NCBI RefSeq assembly: GCF_036387535.1
Contig: NZ_DASVTO010000154.1
Location: 1 to 64,000 of the forward strand
Direction of reading: 5' to 3'
DNA length: 64,000 bases
Source: Sphingomonas_R sp036387535
GTDB taxonomy: Bacteria; Pseudomonadota; Alphaproteobacteria; Sphingomonadales; Sphingomonadaceae
Both the position numbers and the translations under genes were made by a program. Of the stretch, positions 19,155-28,987 are shown piece by piece. The stretch's first letter is position 1. The number at the start of each line of letters is the position of its first letter. Below the pieces are notes generated by a model that worked only from the letters and a program-made list of their open reading frames with translations, had not been told where the DNA came from and did no database searches.

Positions 19155-20107
19155 GCGGCGATCCTCTTCGATAGGGGCCCGGCACCCTTGCGCCCCAGCC
19201 ACAATTTCACCGTCAGCGCACCACCGGCCAATTCCTGCACTTCGTCCAGGATCAACCCGGCGTCGCCGAACCATGCCTGCACCTGCGCATCGTCAAACCC
19301 CAGCCGGACATGCGCCGCCCGCTGCCGCAATTCCTCGCGCTCGTGCCGCGCGAAATCGACGATCAGCAAGCGTCCGCCACGCACCAGCAGCCGTGCCGCC
19401 TCCGCAATTGCCGCCGCCGGCTGCTGCGCATAATGCAGGACCTGATGCAGCACCGCGGTATCCGCCGATCCGGGTGGCAGCGGCAGCGCATACATGTCAC
19501 CCTGGCGCAGTTCGACCGACGCCAGCCCGGCGTCCGACAATTTCGACCGCGCCATGCGCAGCATCTCCGGGCTTCGGTCGACACCCAAAGCCTGGTTCGC
19601 CAACGGCGCAAGCAATTCGATCATCCGCCCGGTCCCGGTGCCGATATCCACCAGCCGCCCGACCATGCCCGCGGACAGCATCGCGACCGTCGCCGCCTCG
19701 ACCTCGCTCTCCGCCACATGCAGCGACCGGATCGCATCCCATTCCGCCGCGTGATCCGCGAACCATGCTTCCGCCGCCGCCGCGCGATCGGCCCGCACCG
19801 CGGTCAACCGATCACGATCGGCACGCGCCTCATGGTCCTCCGGCCGCCGCCAGCCATCGGCCGCTGCCAGCAACGGTTCGACCCGCACGCGGTCACCCAG
19901 CCCCACGAAAACCCAGGCGCCTTCCTTGCGTCGATCCGCCAGCCCGACGTCGGTCAGGATCTTCACATGACGCGACACCCGCGGCTGGCTTTGCCCCAGC
20001 ACCTGCGCCAGTTCTCCGACCGAAAGTTCCATCGCGCGCAACAACGCCATGATCCGCAACCGCGTCGGGTCCGCCAGCGCGCGGAAGATGTCGATCAACG
20101 GTGCCAT
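19151..20107 (-). CDS. ArsR-family regulator fused to a SAM-dependent methyltransferase-like domain
   Basis: This 318-residue protein joins a winged-helix ArsR domain (about residues 1-90: IFRALADPTRLRIMALL, then recognition region GQSQPRVSRHVKIL) to a class I methyltransferase fold (about 140-300: VDIGTGTGRMIELLA, VDRSPEMLRMAR, RQGDMYALPLPPGSAD). Heading an operon of metF and both metH genes, it is best read as a methionine-cycle repressor of the SahR type, sensing S-adenosylhomocysteine or SAM; whether the methyltransferase fold is the sensor or is catalytic is inference. No arsenic-type Cys cluster is seen in the HTH. Autoregulation is likely through the palindrome 5 bp before its start. 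Confidence 0.9.
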   Translation of the reverse strand: MAPLIDIFRALADPTRLRIMALLRAMELSVGELAQVLGQSQPRVSRHVKILTDVGLADRRKEGAWVFVGLGDRVRVEPLLAAADGWRRPEDHEARADRDRLTAVRADRAAAAEAWFADHAAEWDAIRSLHVAESEVEAATVAMLSAGMVGRLVDIGTGTGRMIELLAPLANQALGVDRSPEMLRMARSKLSDAGLASVELRQGDMYALPLPPGSADTAVLHQVLHYAQQPAAAIAEAARLLVRGGRLLIVDFARHEREELRQRAAHVRLGFDDAQVQAWFGDAGLILDEVQELAGGALTVKLWLGRKGAGPLSKRIAA

Positions 20108-20111
20108 GTCG

Positions 20112-20139
20112 ATATAAGGACATAAAGATGTCTTTATAT
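20112..20139. promoter_or_regulatory. Palindromic operator of the methionine-cycle operon
   Basis: The 28 bp contain ATATAAGGACAT and ATGTCTTTATAT, complementary at 11 of 12 positions around AAAG, and a nested perfect dyad ATAAAGA-TG-TCTTTAT (20122-20137). This AT-rich element stands out from GC-rich surroundings, and its length and symmetry fit an ArsR-type dimer site. It ends 5 bp before the regulator ATG and lies 77 bp from the divergent mlaA start, so it could affect both genes. ArsR-type control of methionine genes by similar palindromes is known for SahR; assignment here is by inference. Confidence 0.8.
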
Positions 20140-20216
20140 GAATGCAAGCGACTTGTGTGGGTTGGGGTGCTGTGGCACGCGCCGGTCTTGCCCGCGGGCA
20201 CTGTGCAATACGGGAT

Positions 20217-21242
20217 ATGAAGATGCGGATAATGGCAACGGTCTGTGTGGCCGCGCTGCTCGGCGGCAATGGTGCGGCACAGGCACAGACGCCGGCATCT
20301 CCCCCCGTCTCGGCGCCCACGCCGGCACAGCCCGGACCGACGTCCCCGGCACCGACCGCCGCCGCCGCGGAGCCCGGCTTCTTGACCGACGGGCTTGGCG
20401 ATCCCGCGCCCGAACCGCGCGACCGGTATGAAAAACTCAATCGCGGTATCTGGGACTTCAACCAGGTGGTCGATCGCATCCTGCTGAAACCCGTATCGTC
20501 GGGCTATCGCAAGATCGTGCCGCGCATCCTGCGCAGCGGCATCAGCCATGTCTTCAACAATCTCGGCGAACCCTGGTCGTTCGTCAACAACCTGCTTCAG
20601 GGCAAGCCGAAACGCGCGCTCAACAATCTGGGCCGCTTCGTGGTCAACACCACCATCGGCGTCGGCGGGCTGGTCGATCACGCCAGCAAGATCGGCATCG
20701 CGCCACGGCCGGAGGATTTCGGCCAGACGCTGGCAGTCTGGGGCGTGAAGAGCAGCGCCTACGTCGTCCTGCCGGTGCTCGGCCCCTCGACGGTGCGCGA
20801 CGGCGTCGGCACGGGCGTATCGTTCGTAGCCGACCCGTACCAGATCGCGCTCAACCAGAGCGACCTGTCGGTCTGGACGAAACGCGGGATCGCCGCCCTG
20901 TCGGTCGTCAGCATCCGCGCCGATCTGACCGAAAGCGGCGCCGACGAGTTCCTCGCCTCCAGTCTTGATCCCTATGCCAGCGCGCGCTCCGCATTCCTGC
21001 AACGGCGTGCCGCCGCGATCGCCAATCAGGAGGATGATGCGCTGGACGACGCTGGACCTGGCATGGGCGCCGACACCGGCGGAACCGATCCGGCCATTGC
21101 CGATCCGTCTACCTCGACCACAGCGCCCGAAACGCCCGCAGCCGCGCCAGCGTCGGAACCGCAAGCCCCGCCGACGCCGACACCCAGCGCCATCGCAAAC
21201 CCGCCGGCGGCATCGCCGCGGCTCGCCTATCTGCTCGATTGA
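20217..21242 (+). CDS. mlaA: MlaA/VacJ-like outer-membrane lipid-asymmetry protein
   Basis: This 341-residue protein matches MlaA, which removes phospholipids from the outer leaflet of the outer membrane and passes them to the Mla pathway. Family motifs are DRYEKLNRGIWDFNQVVD, RILRSGISHVFNNLGEPW, FVVNTTIGVGGLVD and PEDFGQTLAVWGV...YVVLPVLGPST. It has a signal peptide but I see no lipobox Cys, unlike the E. coli lipoprotein. The C-terminal 80 residues are a Pro/Ala/Thr-rich tail. Start at the ATG at 20217 (MKMRIMAT); ATG 20223 is an alternative. The mlaBCDEF genes are not nearby. It diverges from the methionine operon. Confidence 0.9.
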   Translation: MKMRIMATVCVAALLGGNGAAQAQTPASPPVSAPTPAQPGPTSPAPTAAAAEPGFLTDGLGDPAPEPRDRYEKLNRGIWDFNQVVDRILLKPVSSGYRKIVPRILRSGISHVFNNLGEPWSFVNNLLQGKPKRALNNLGRFVVNTTIGVGGLVDHASKIGIAPRPEDFGQTLAVWGVKSSAYVVLPVLGPSTVRDGVGTGVSFVADPYQIALNQSDLSVWTKRGIAALSVVSIRADLTESGADEFLASSLDPYASARSAFLQRRAAAIANQEDDALDDAGPGMGADTGGTDPAIADPSTSTTAPETPAAAPASEPQAPPTPTPSAIANPPAASPRLAYLLD

Positions 21243-21264
21243 CCAACCCGAAGGAAGGATTCTC

Positions 21265-21570
21265 ATGAAGAAGCTCACGACCGTCTCACTGGCCCTGATC
21301 GTGGCTGCCGGCCTGTCCGCATGCAGCGCAAAGACGCAGAACGAGGCCAGCCAGGCCACCGACGCCGCATCCGCCGATATCAACGCCACCGCATCCGAAG
21401 CCGTCGCGGACACGTCGAATGCGCTTGATGCCGCCGGCAGCAGCATCGAGAATGGCGCCGCCGCGCTTGGCAGCGCGACCGAAAACACGCTGGATGCCGC
21501 GGGCCGGGAAGCCGACAAGACCGGCGCGGCACTGGAAAATGGCGCCAAGGCCGTCGACAACAGCATGTAA
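21265..21570 (+). CDS. Small alanine-rich lipoprotein (101 aa)
   Basis: A strong AAGGAAGGA site precedes the ATG at 21265. The product has a lipoprotein signal ending in LSAC (Cys20), then about 80 residues rich in Ala, Asn, Asp, Thr and Ser with an irregular helical repeat (ATASEAVADTSNALDAAGS, ENGAAALGSATENTLDAAG), suggesting an amphipathic helix or coiled coil at the membrane surface. It starts 22 bp after mlaA and is likely in the same operon. I do not recognise a named family; a membrane-associated structural lipoprotein is a guess. Confidence 0.8.
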   Translation: MKKLTTVSLALIVAAGLSACSAKTQNEASQATDAASADINATASEAVADTSNALDAAGSSIENGAAALGSATENTLDAAGREADKTGAALENGAKAVDNSM

Positions 21571-21613
21571 TCAGGCGCCGACCGCGTCGCGCTTGCGACG
21601 CGGTCGGCCGGCA

Positions 21614-22381
21614 TCACCGCACGGCGATCCGCTGCCGCCCATCCACAAGCTCGGGTCGCCAGTCGATCAGCGTATCGATGCCGACATAATCCAGCTTCGG
21701 TGCGCTGGCGGCCGCTTTTGCGGTGCCGCTGTCCTGGCCGCTCTCCCAGGCCGCCAGTTCGCGGCGATACTGATCGTAACCCCGATAGACATCCAGGAAC
21801 GGCGCCTCCAGCCGCGCCAGCGCCGCACCGGCAAAGGGCAGGAACCCGGCCGGATCAATCGTCCGCGCCTCTGCCAGGATGCTGGTCGCAACCGCGCAGA
21901 AGCCGGGCTTTGCCGGCGGCAGTGCAAAGAAATTATAGACCCGCGTCGCCGCGATATCCTGTGCCGTCTGCCAGTCCGATCCGCCCGCCACCCGGAACCT
22001 TGCCTGCACCGCGTCATACGCCTTGGCGAGCACCGCCTTCTGCCGGCGCAGCATCGCATTATAGTCGGCGGCCAGCACCGCCTCATCCGGTCCACGGCAT
22101 GCCAGTACCGCGACGTTCAATGCCGACCGGACATGCCACCCCGCCTGCTCCGGCGTCAGCGCGCTGTTGATCGTGCGATAATGCCCGTCCGCATCGATCG
22201 GCGGGACGGACAGCCGTTCCGGTATGCCCGCCGGCAATTCCGGACGCGAAGCCTTCGCCTCTGGCGGCGCGGTGACGTGCAGCGATGGCACTGGCGTCCG
22301 CGTGGCACAGCCGCCGAGCGCCATCAGCGCGCCGATGACGGTCCCGGCCAGCCGGACCGATCTCTTGCCTGTCGCCGTCAC
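21614..22381 (-). CDS. Putative lipoprotein, unknown function (255 aa)
   Basis: The lipobox MALGGCAT marks an acylated protein. I choose the GTG at 22381, which gives a standard short signal with AGGGG 9 bases upstream; the open frame continues to 22660 but that part is not signal-like. The mature part is mostly helical, with a region of NAMLRRQKAVLAKAYDAVQARF followed by FFALPPAKPGFCAVATSILAEA. No family is recognised, although the pattern of a short conserved lipoprotein in sphingomonads is plausible. It is convergent with the small lipoprotein gene and downstream of groEL. Confidence 0.7.
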   Translation of the reverse strand: MTATGKRSVRLAGTVIGALMALGGCATRTPVPSLHVTAPPEAKASRPELPAGIPERLSVPPIDADGHYRTINSALTPEQAGWHVRSALNVAVLACRGPDEAVLAADYNAMLRRQKAVLAKAYDAVQARFRVAGGSDWQTAQDIAATRVYNFFALPPAKPGFCAVATSILAEARTIDPAGFLPFAGAALARLEAPFLDVYRGYDQYRRELAAWESGQDSGTAKAAASAPKLDYVGIDTLIDWRPELVDGRQRIAVR

Positions 22382-22517
22382 TGCCGCTCGCCCCTTTGAT
22401 CGCCGGTCACGGAGGGAACAGTCCGGAACCGCAAAAGACCAACCATTTCCGGTGAATACCGTCCGGCTGTGTCGCCGCGGCGACAGGTTCCGCAGCGGCC
22501 AGTCACCCATATGCAAG

Positions 22518-22545
22518 AAGGGCCGGGGTTCGCACCCCGGCCCTT
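22518..22545 (-). terminator. Candidate rho-independent terminator of groESL
   Basis: A perfect 12-bp stem (AAGGGCCGGGGT and complement) with a TCGC loop begins 27 bp after the groEL stop. Leftward it ends in CCCTTCTTG, a modest T-rich tail. Confidence 0.8.
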
Positions 22546-22571
22546 CCTGTCGTTCGGTCTGTTCGGCTGAC

Positions 22572-24230
<1,659 letters not shown>

Positions 24231-24294
24231 GATGGCTACCCTTTCCTAGGAAGTTGACGAAGTTGTCTTGTGAAACGACCGCGAAAATCGTGGC

Positions 24295-24582
24295 TCAGCC
24301 AACGATCCCGAGAATGTCGCTTTCCTTCATGATCAGCAGGTCCTGGCCGTCGACCTTGACCTCGGTGCCCGACCATTTGCCGAACAGGATCCGGTCACCG
24401 GCCTTGACGTCCAGCGGCGTGATCTTGCCCTCATCGGACCGCAGCCCGGTGCCGGCGGCGACGACTTCGCCTTCCTGCGGCTTTTCCTTGGCGCTGTCCG
24501 GGATGATGATCCCGCCGGCGGTCTTTTCCTCGGCTTCAATGCGCTTGACGAGCACGCGGTCGTGCAACGGACGGAAAGTCAT
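24295..24582 (-). CDS. groES: 10 kDa co-chaperonin GroES
   Basis: This 95-residue lid of the GroEL cage begins MTFRPLHDRVLVKRIEAEEK, contains the mobile-loop region TAGGIIIPDSAKEKPQEG, and ends LLIMKESDILGIVG. An AGGAGG Shine-Dalgarno lies 7 bases before the ATG at 24582, which fixes the start despite a longer open frame to 25281. It is the first gene of the groESL operon. Confidence 0.99.
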   Translation of the reverse strand: MTFRPLHDRVLVKRIEAEEKTAGGIIIPDSAKEKPQEGEVVAAGTGLRSDEGKITPLDVKAGDRILFGKWSGTEVKVDGQDLLIMKESDILGIVG

Positions 24583-24661
24583 GGCTCTGCCTCCTGTTCG
24601 AGTGCCGCGGCGACCGGATCGTAAGTCCGGCCTGCCCCCGCACCACATAGGGTGAATTATG

Positions 24662-24688
24662 TTGGCACTCACCAATGTCGAGTGCCAG
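24662..24688. promoter_or_regulatory. CIRCE operator (HrcA site) of groESL
   Basis: TTGGCACTC-N9-GAGTGCCAG matches the CIRCE consensus TTAGCACTC-N9-GAGTGCTAA, with the arms complementary at 8 of 9 positions. It overlaps the expected transcription start of the groESL promoter, the usual position for repression by HrcA until heat shock. hrcA is not in the window. Confidence 0.95.
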
Positions 24689-24694
24689 CAACAG

Positions 24695-24723
24695 CCATAT
24701 GGTCCGATCCGCCGCCCGGTCAA
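24695..24723 (-). promoter_or_regulatory. Sigma-70-like promoter of groESL
   Basis: On the minus strand TTGACC (24723-24718) and ATATGG (24700-24695) are separated by 17 bp, close to housekeeping -35/-10 elements. The start of transcription would fall at about 24688, at the edge of the CIRCE element. Confidence 0.65.
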
Positions 24724-24892
24724 GCACGTACCCGCGATCTTTTTCGATCGCGTGACAGAGCGGTGGCGCAGTGGGTCAGACAGGGGCGGACCTCGATTGC
24801 TTCCGGTCGACGACCACATTTCGACAAACGGACTAGCCACGCCGGGCCGGACCCGATAGCCGCGAAGGGAAGGCCCTCTCGAAAGTCCGACC

Positions 24893-26776
24893 ATGCGCAT
24901 TCTCCGCGGCTTCTGGAAACTGCTCGTCGCGATCAAGGACGGGCTCGTCCTGCTGCTGATGCTGCTGTTCTTCGGTGCGCTGTTCGCCGGGCTTTCGACC
25001 GGGTCCAACCCGCGCGTGCCCAGCAACGGGGTCATGACCGTTACGCTCGACGGTCCGCTGGTGGAACAGCCTTCGGACGTGGATGCCTTTGCCGCGGTCG
25101 CCGGCACCGGCCAGATTCGCCGCGAATACCGCCTGCGGGACGTCACCCGTGCGATCGCGGGGGCGGCCGGCGATGCCAACGTCAAGGGGCTGGTCCTCGA
25201 TCTCGATCGCTTTGCCGGCGGTGGCCAGGCCGCGCTCGCCACCATCGGCGAGGCGATGGACCGCGTCCGCCGCGCCGGCAAGCCGGTGCTGGTCTATGCC
25301 AACGGCTATTCCGACGACAGCTACCAGCTGGCGGCGCACGCCTCCGAAATCTGGCTGGACCCGATGGGCGCGGTCATGCTGACCGGGCCAGGCGGGTCGC
25401 GGCTCTATTACAAGGGCCTGCTCGACAAGATCGGCGTGACGCCGAAGGTCTACCGCGTCGGCGAATTCAAATCGGCGGTCGAACCCTATATCCGCACCGA
25501 TCAGTCACCGGCCGCGCGCGCCGCGAACCAGGCACTGGCCGACGCGCTGTGGGGCAGCTGGACGCAGGAGGTCGGTCAGGCCCGGCCGAAAGCGCAGCTG
25601 GCCACGTACATCGCCCGTCCGGAACAGGCGGCGGAGGCCGCGGGCGGCGACATGGCCAAGGCCGCGCTGGATGCCGGCATGGTCGACCGGATCGGGGATC
25701 GCGTCGCCTTCGGCCGCCGCGTGGCGCAGGCCGCCGGCGTCGGTATCGGCGACGACAAGCTGCCCGGTTCCTATCAGGAAATTCCGTTCACGGGCTGGAT
25801 CGCCGGCCATCCCGAAAAATCGACCGGAACCGCAATCGGCGTGGTCACCATCGCAGGTGAGATTGTCGACGGCAAGGCCGGCCCCGGCACCGCCGCCGGG
25901 ACGACCATCTCCGAACTGATCCTGAAGGAACTCGCCAAGGGCAGGATCAAGGCGCTGGTCGTCCGCGTCGATAGCCCCGGCGGCTCCGTCTCCGCATCGG
26001 AGCAGATCCGTCAGGCGATCGTCGAGGCGCGGCGGCAGAAGCTGCCGATCGTCGTGTCGATGGGGAATGTCGCCGCGTCGGGCGGCTATTGGGTGTCGAC
26101 GCCCGCCACCCGGATCTTTGCCGAACCCTCCACCATCACGGGATCGATCGGTGTGTTCGGTATCATCCCGACCTTCCAGGATGCGCTGGCCAAGGTCGGC
26201 CTGTCGGCGGACGGCGTCGCCACCACCCCGTTGTCGGGCCAGCCCGACGTGCTGCGCGGGACCAGCCCGCAGTTCGACCGGCTGGTGCAGTTGGGGATCG
26301 AAAATATCTATCGTCGCTTCACCGGCCTGGTCGCGGTGTCGCGCAAGCTGCCGCAGGCGCGCGTCGATCAGATCGGACAGGGCCGGGTGTGGGCCGGCGG
26401 CGTCGCACGCCAGATCGGGCTGGTGGACCAGTTTGGCGGGCTGGACGACGCGGTTGCCTATGCCGCCCGTTCCGCCGGGCTCGATCCCGCCAAGACCTAT
26501 CCGCTGTTCATCGAACGCGAACCGAGCCCGTTCAAGAAGCTGTTGGCCGACACCTTCCGCAAGGAAAATGAGGGCGATCAGGCCAGCATCGATCCGTGGA
26601 CCCGGCTGGCGACCAGCCCCGAACGCCTGCTGGGTCAGGCGATCGGCGATGCCCGCCGCATCGCCGCCGGACCCGCCATCCAGGTCCGCTGCCTGGAATG
26701 CCCCGCCGACCCCGCCACCCTGCCGCCGCAGGACGCCACGCTGGCCAAGCTGATCCTGGCGAAGCTTGGCCTGTAA
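24893..26776 (+). CDS. sppA: Signal peptide peptidase SppA, 67 kDa type
   Basis: This 627-residue inner-membrane serine protease cuts leftover signal peptides. It has one N-terminal membrane helix (about residues 17-34) and two S49 halves in tandem. The catalytic dyad is split between halves as in E. coli SppA: Lys193 in GEFKSAVEPYIR and Ser396 in VAASGGYWVST. Full length and intact motifs suggest activity. It diverges from groESL; its start region lies 170 bp from the groES promoter. Confidence 0.95.
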   Translation: MRILRGFWKLLVAIKDGLVLLLMLLFFGALFAGLSTGSNPRVPSNGVMTVTLDGPLVEQPSDVDAFAAVAGTGQIRREYRLRDVTRAIAGAAGDANVKGLVLDLDRFAGGGQAALATIGEAMDRVRRAGKPVLVYANGYSDDSYQLAAHASEIWLDPMGAVMLTGPGGSRLYYKGLLDKIGVTPKVYRVGEFKSAVEPYIRTDQSPAARAANQALADALWGSWTQEVGQARPKAQLATYIARPEQAAEAAGGDMAKAALDAGMVDRIGDRVAFGRRVAQAAGVGIGDDKLPGSYQEIPFTGWIAGHPEKSTGTAIGVVTIAGEIVDGKAGPGTAAGTTISELILKELAKGRIKALVVRVDSPGGSVSASEQIRQAIVEARRQKLPIVVSMGNVAASGGYWVSTPATRIFAEPSTITGSIGVFGIIPTFQDALAKVGLSADGVATTPLSGQPDVLRGTSPQFDRLVQLGIENIYRRFTGLVAVSRKLPQARVDQIGQGRVWAGGVARQIGLVDQFGGLDDAVAYAARSAGLDPAKTYPLFIEREPSPFKKLLADTFRKENEGDQASIDPWTRLATSPERLLGQAIGDARRIAAGPAIQVRCLECPADPATLPPQDATLAKLILAKLGL

Positions 26777-26971
26777 ACCCGTCCGTCACACTGGCCGTGC
26801 CGCCAGCGATGTAACGGCGCCCGCGCACGAAAAACACCGCTCTGTCGCGGCGGCGGCCGGATCAGCGTTGCCGGCATTTCAGCACAGCGTCAGATGCGGG
26901 ATCTCGTGAAGGCCGGCGCCATGTCCCGCGACACACGACGGATATGGACGGCATGAGCACCCGCCGAAATG

Positions 26972-27169
26972 CTACCGTACCCAGACGGCACCACCCAACA
27001 TGGCCCTTTCGTCGGGCATCGCCAGCAAATAGATCGCGATCGCTGCCCAGAAAACAACATTGAGCAACAACAATCGATAGAATCCGGCCTTGCGCATCGT
27101 CCGGCTCCTCACTGCCTTGGGCGTTGGGGTAACGGGCGTGCTGTGATGTGTTGCCATGGCCTTGCTCAT
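26972..27169 (-). CDS. Small single-pass membrane protein (65 aa), unknown function
   Basis: The ORF has a polar Thr/Pro/Arg N-terminus and one clear membrane helix, FYRLLLLNVVFWAAIAIYLLAM, followed by a short tail. The hydrophobic pattern is unlikely by chance in this GC-rich DNA, and the region is somewhat AT-richer than its neighbours. Two starts are possible (27169 and 27154); neither has a strong Shine-Dalgarno. No family is recognised. Confidence 0.5.
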   Translation of the reverse strand: MSKAMATHHSTPVTPTPKAVRSRTMRKAGFYRLLLLNVVFWAAIAIYLLAMPDERAMLGGAVWVR

Positions 27170-27418
27170 AATCTGCCGAACGCAAATTGATACCGCAAGT
27201 TCCTGATTTCAATCGCATACATGGATCAACACCCCTGGCTGTCGGCGGGCCGCAGTCACGTCCGGAGCAGCGCGTACGCCTTCCGTGATCCGGCCGGCAC
27301 ATCAAGCCGTCGCCCCTCGCGACCGTCGGCAGGATCGGAACACCACGCCGTCATTCGCGGTGTTCAGCAACCAGATCCTTACGGCCCCCGGTCCGCTTCC
27401 CCCAATCGCGGCGGCGCG

Positions 27419-28036
27419 TTATCTCCGGTATCCCGGCAGCGCCAGCCCCCGTGCGATCGCCGCCGCGCGCAGGACGAAACCCGCCCCCGCCGCCAGCACG
27501 GCCGCCACCCAGAACGGCACGCCCGACAGGGTGAGCAGGACAAACAGCACCGATGCCAGCGCCGCCGCGGTCACGTAGATTTCCGGCCGCAGGATGATCG
27601 ACGGCTCACCCGCCAATATGTCGCGGATCACCCCGCCCATGCACGCGGTCACGATCCCCATCACGGCGGCGGGCAACGGCGGCACCCCGTGGTTCAGCGC
27701 CTTTGCCGCGCCATAGACGGCATAGGCCGCCAGACCGACTGCATCGAACCAGTCGAGGGCCTTCGGACTCCAGATCCGCTGCGGCGTGAACCACACCAGC
27801 ACCGCCACGCCGAGGCACACGCCGATCGCGCGCGCATCCTGCATCCAGAACACCGGCGCGCCGATCAACAGGTCGCGCACCGTTCCCCCGCCCGTCCCCG
27901 TGACCGCCGCGAAGAAGGCAAAGGTCACCAGCGTCTGCCGCCGCGCCGCCGCCGCCAGCGCACCCGACGCCGCGAACACCGCCAGCCCCGCCAGATCGAG
28001 CGCGGTGAAGGCGGAGGTCGGAAGGATCGGCGTCAT
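27419..28036 (-). CDS. UPF0126/TRIC family membrane channel protein
   Basis: This 205-residue protein has two tandem copies of a three-helix unit plus a last helix. Each repeat holds the family motif of glycines before Arg-Asp: TGTGGGTVRDLLIG and TACMGGVIRDILAGEPSIIL. Bacterial members are related to trimeric intracellular cation (TRIC) channels and pass K+ and Na+; E. coli YicG is an example. I start it at the ATG at 28036 (MTPILPTSAF) because this opens the first hydrophobic repeat. It has no obvious operon partner. Confidence 0.88.
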   Translation of the reverse strand: MTPILPTSAFTALDLAGLAVFAASGALAAAARRQTLVTFAFFAAVTGTGGGTVRDLLIGAPVFWMQDARAIGVCLGVAVLVWFTPQRIWSPKALDWFDAVGLAAYAVYGAAKALNHGVPPLPAAVMGIVTACMGGVIRDILAGEPSIILRPEIYVTAAALASVLFVLLTLSGVPFWVAAVLAAGAGFVLRAAAIARGLALPGYRR

Positions 28037-28185
28037 GCCCGCCCGATACCGTGCATCCCTGGCGACGCCTACCACCAAAGGGATACATCGCAACCGCAGC
28101 CGGCAATGCGCTGGCGGCGCGATTCGGCGCAGCGACTTCGACCCGCGCGCCGCGGTTCAACCGGCGCATCCGGTCAGCGGCGGCG

Positions 28186-28866
28186 TCAGAATGCGAACGA
28201 GGCCAGGATCACGACGCCGGTCTGCGGCTCCTCCTTGTACCGGATCTCGGTTTCGCCGGTCGGCAGCGGGCCGTTGGCCTTGAGTCCGTCGCCCAGGATC
28301 CGGGTGTTCGGATCCACGATCATGCCGATGCCGATGTTGAAGCTTTCGCTGCCGGTTCCTTTGCGGAAGCCGATCATCGCACCCAGCGCGACCGCCTCGA
28401 TGATCTCGTCCGTGCCGGGCTGCAACGCCATGAACGGACCAAACCCGACATCCCCGACCGGCAGACCCAGGACGGGTTGCTGGTTCTTGAAGAAATAATG
28501 CGACTCCAGCATCAGCCGCGCCCGGCTGTTATCGGAATCCTTGACGCGGACGATCCCGTTGACCAGTTCGGCCTCCGACACCCGGTCGTTGCTGCCGATA
28601 TCGATGGTCAGCGAGATGCCGACACCGAATTCCAGCCCGCCGAACTTCTGACGTCCATTATCCTCGGCCGCGGCCGCAATATCCTTGGCCAGCACCTTTT
28701 CATCAATGGGTGCGGGTGCGGGTGCGGGTGCGGGTGCGGGTGCTGCTGCGGCCGGCGGTTGGGGCGCGGTCTGTGCGGCCACGCCGGTGGCTCCCAGTCC
28801 GGTGCTCGCCAGTCCGATGCCGGCCGCACAGCCCAGTGTCAGCCACCGTCCAACCGCCTGTCCCAT
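28186..28866 (-). CDS. Exported protein, probable outer-membrane-associated (226 aa), unknown function
   Basis: A signal peptide (start MGQAVGRWLTLGCAAGIGLA, Ala-X-Ala near residue 30) leads into a Pro-Ala repeat at about residues 42-53, and then a beta-rich body with alternating patterns (GLEFGVGISLTIDIG, SFNIGIGMIVDPNT) ending in a C-terminal Phe (VVILASFAF). These features suggest a small beta-barrel or barrel-associated protein. No family is recognised. The Pro-Ala linker is encoded by a (TGCGGG)5 tract that could expand or shrink in frame. Confidence 0.75.
   Translation of the reverse strand: MGQAVGRWLTLGCAAGIGLASTGLGATGVAAQTAPQPPAAAAPAPAPAPAPAPIDEKVLAKDIAAAAEDNGRQKFGGLEFGVGISLTIDIGSNDRVSEAELVNGIVRVKDSDNSRARLMLESHYFFKNQQPVLGLPVGDVGFGPFMALQPGTDEIIEAVALGAMIGFRKGTGSESFNIGIGMIVDPNTRILGDGLKANGPLPTGETEIRYKEEPQTGVVILASFAF
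28711..28740. repeat. Hexanucleotide tandem repeat (TGCGGG)x5
   Basis: Five perfect 6-bp units encode the Pro-Ala linker of the exported 226-residue protein. Since the unit is two codons, slippage changes linker length without breaking the frame. Confidence 0.9.
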
Positions 28867-28987
28867 GTCTTCCCCCGCCTGCTTCCGGAGGACAGCGTGC
28901 CGGCGAGTGCAGATCGTGGGAAGGAAGACCTGATCCGTTTCGGGCAGGACAGTCGGCTATCCCGTCCGAACCGGACCGACCGGGTGC

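Noticed and set aside
19151..20107. Arsenic-responsive ArsR repressor
   Set aside because: No Cys metal motif in the HTH and no ars genes nearby; the methionine operon gives a better role.
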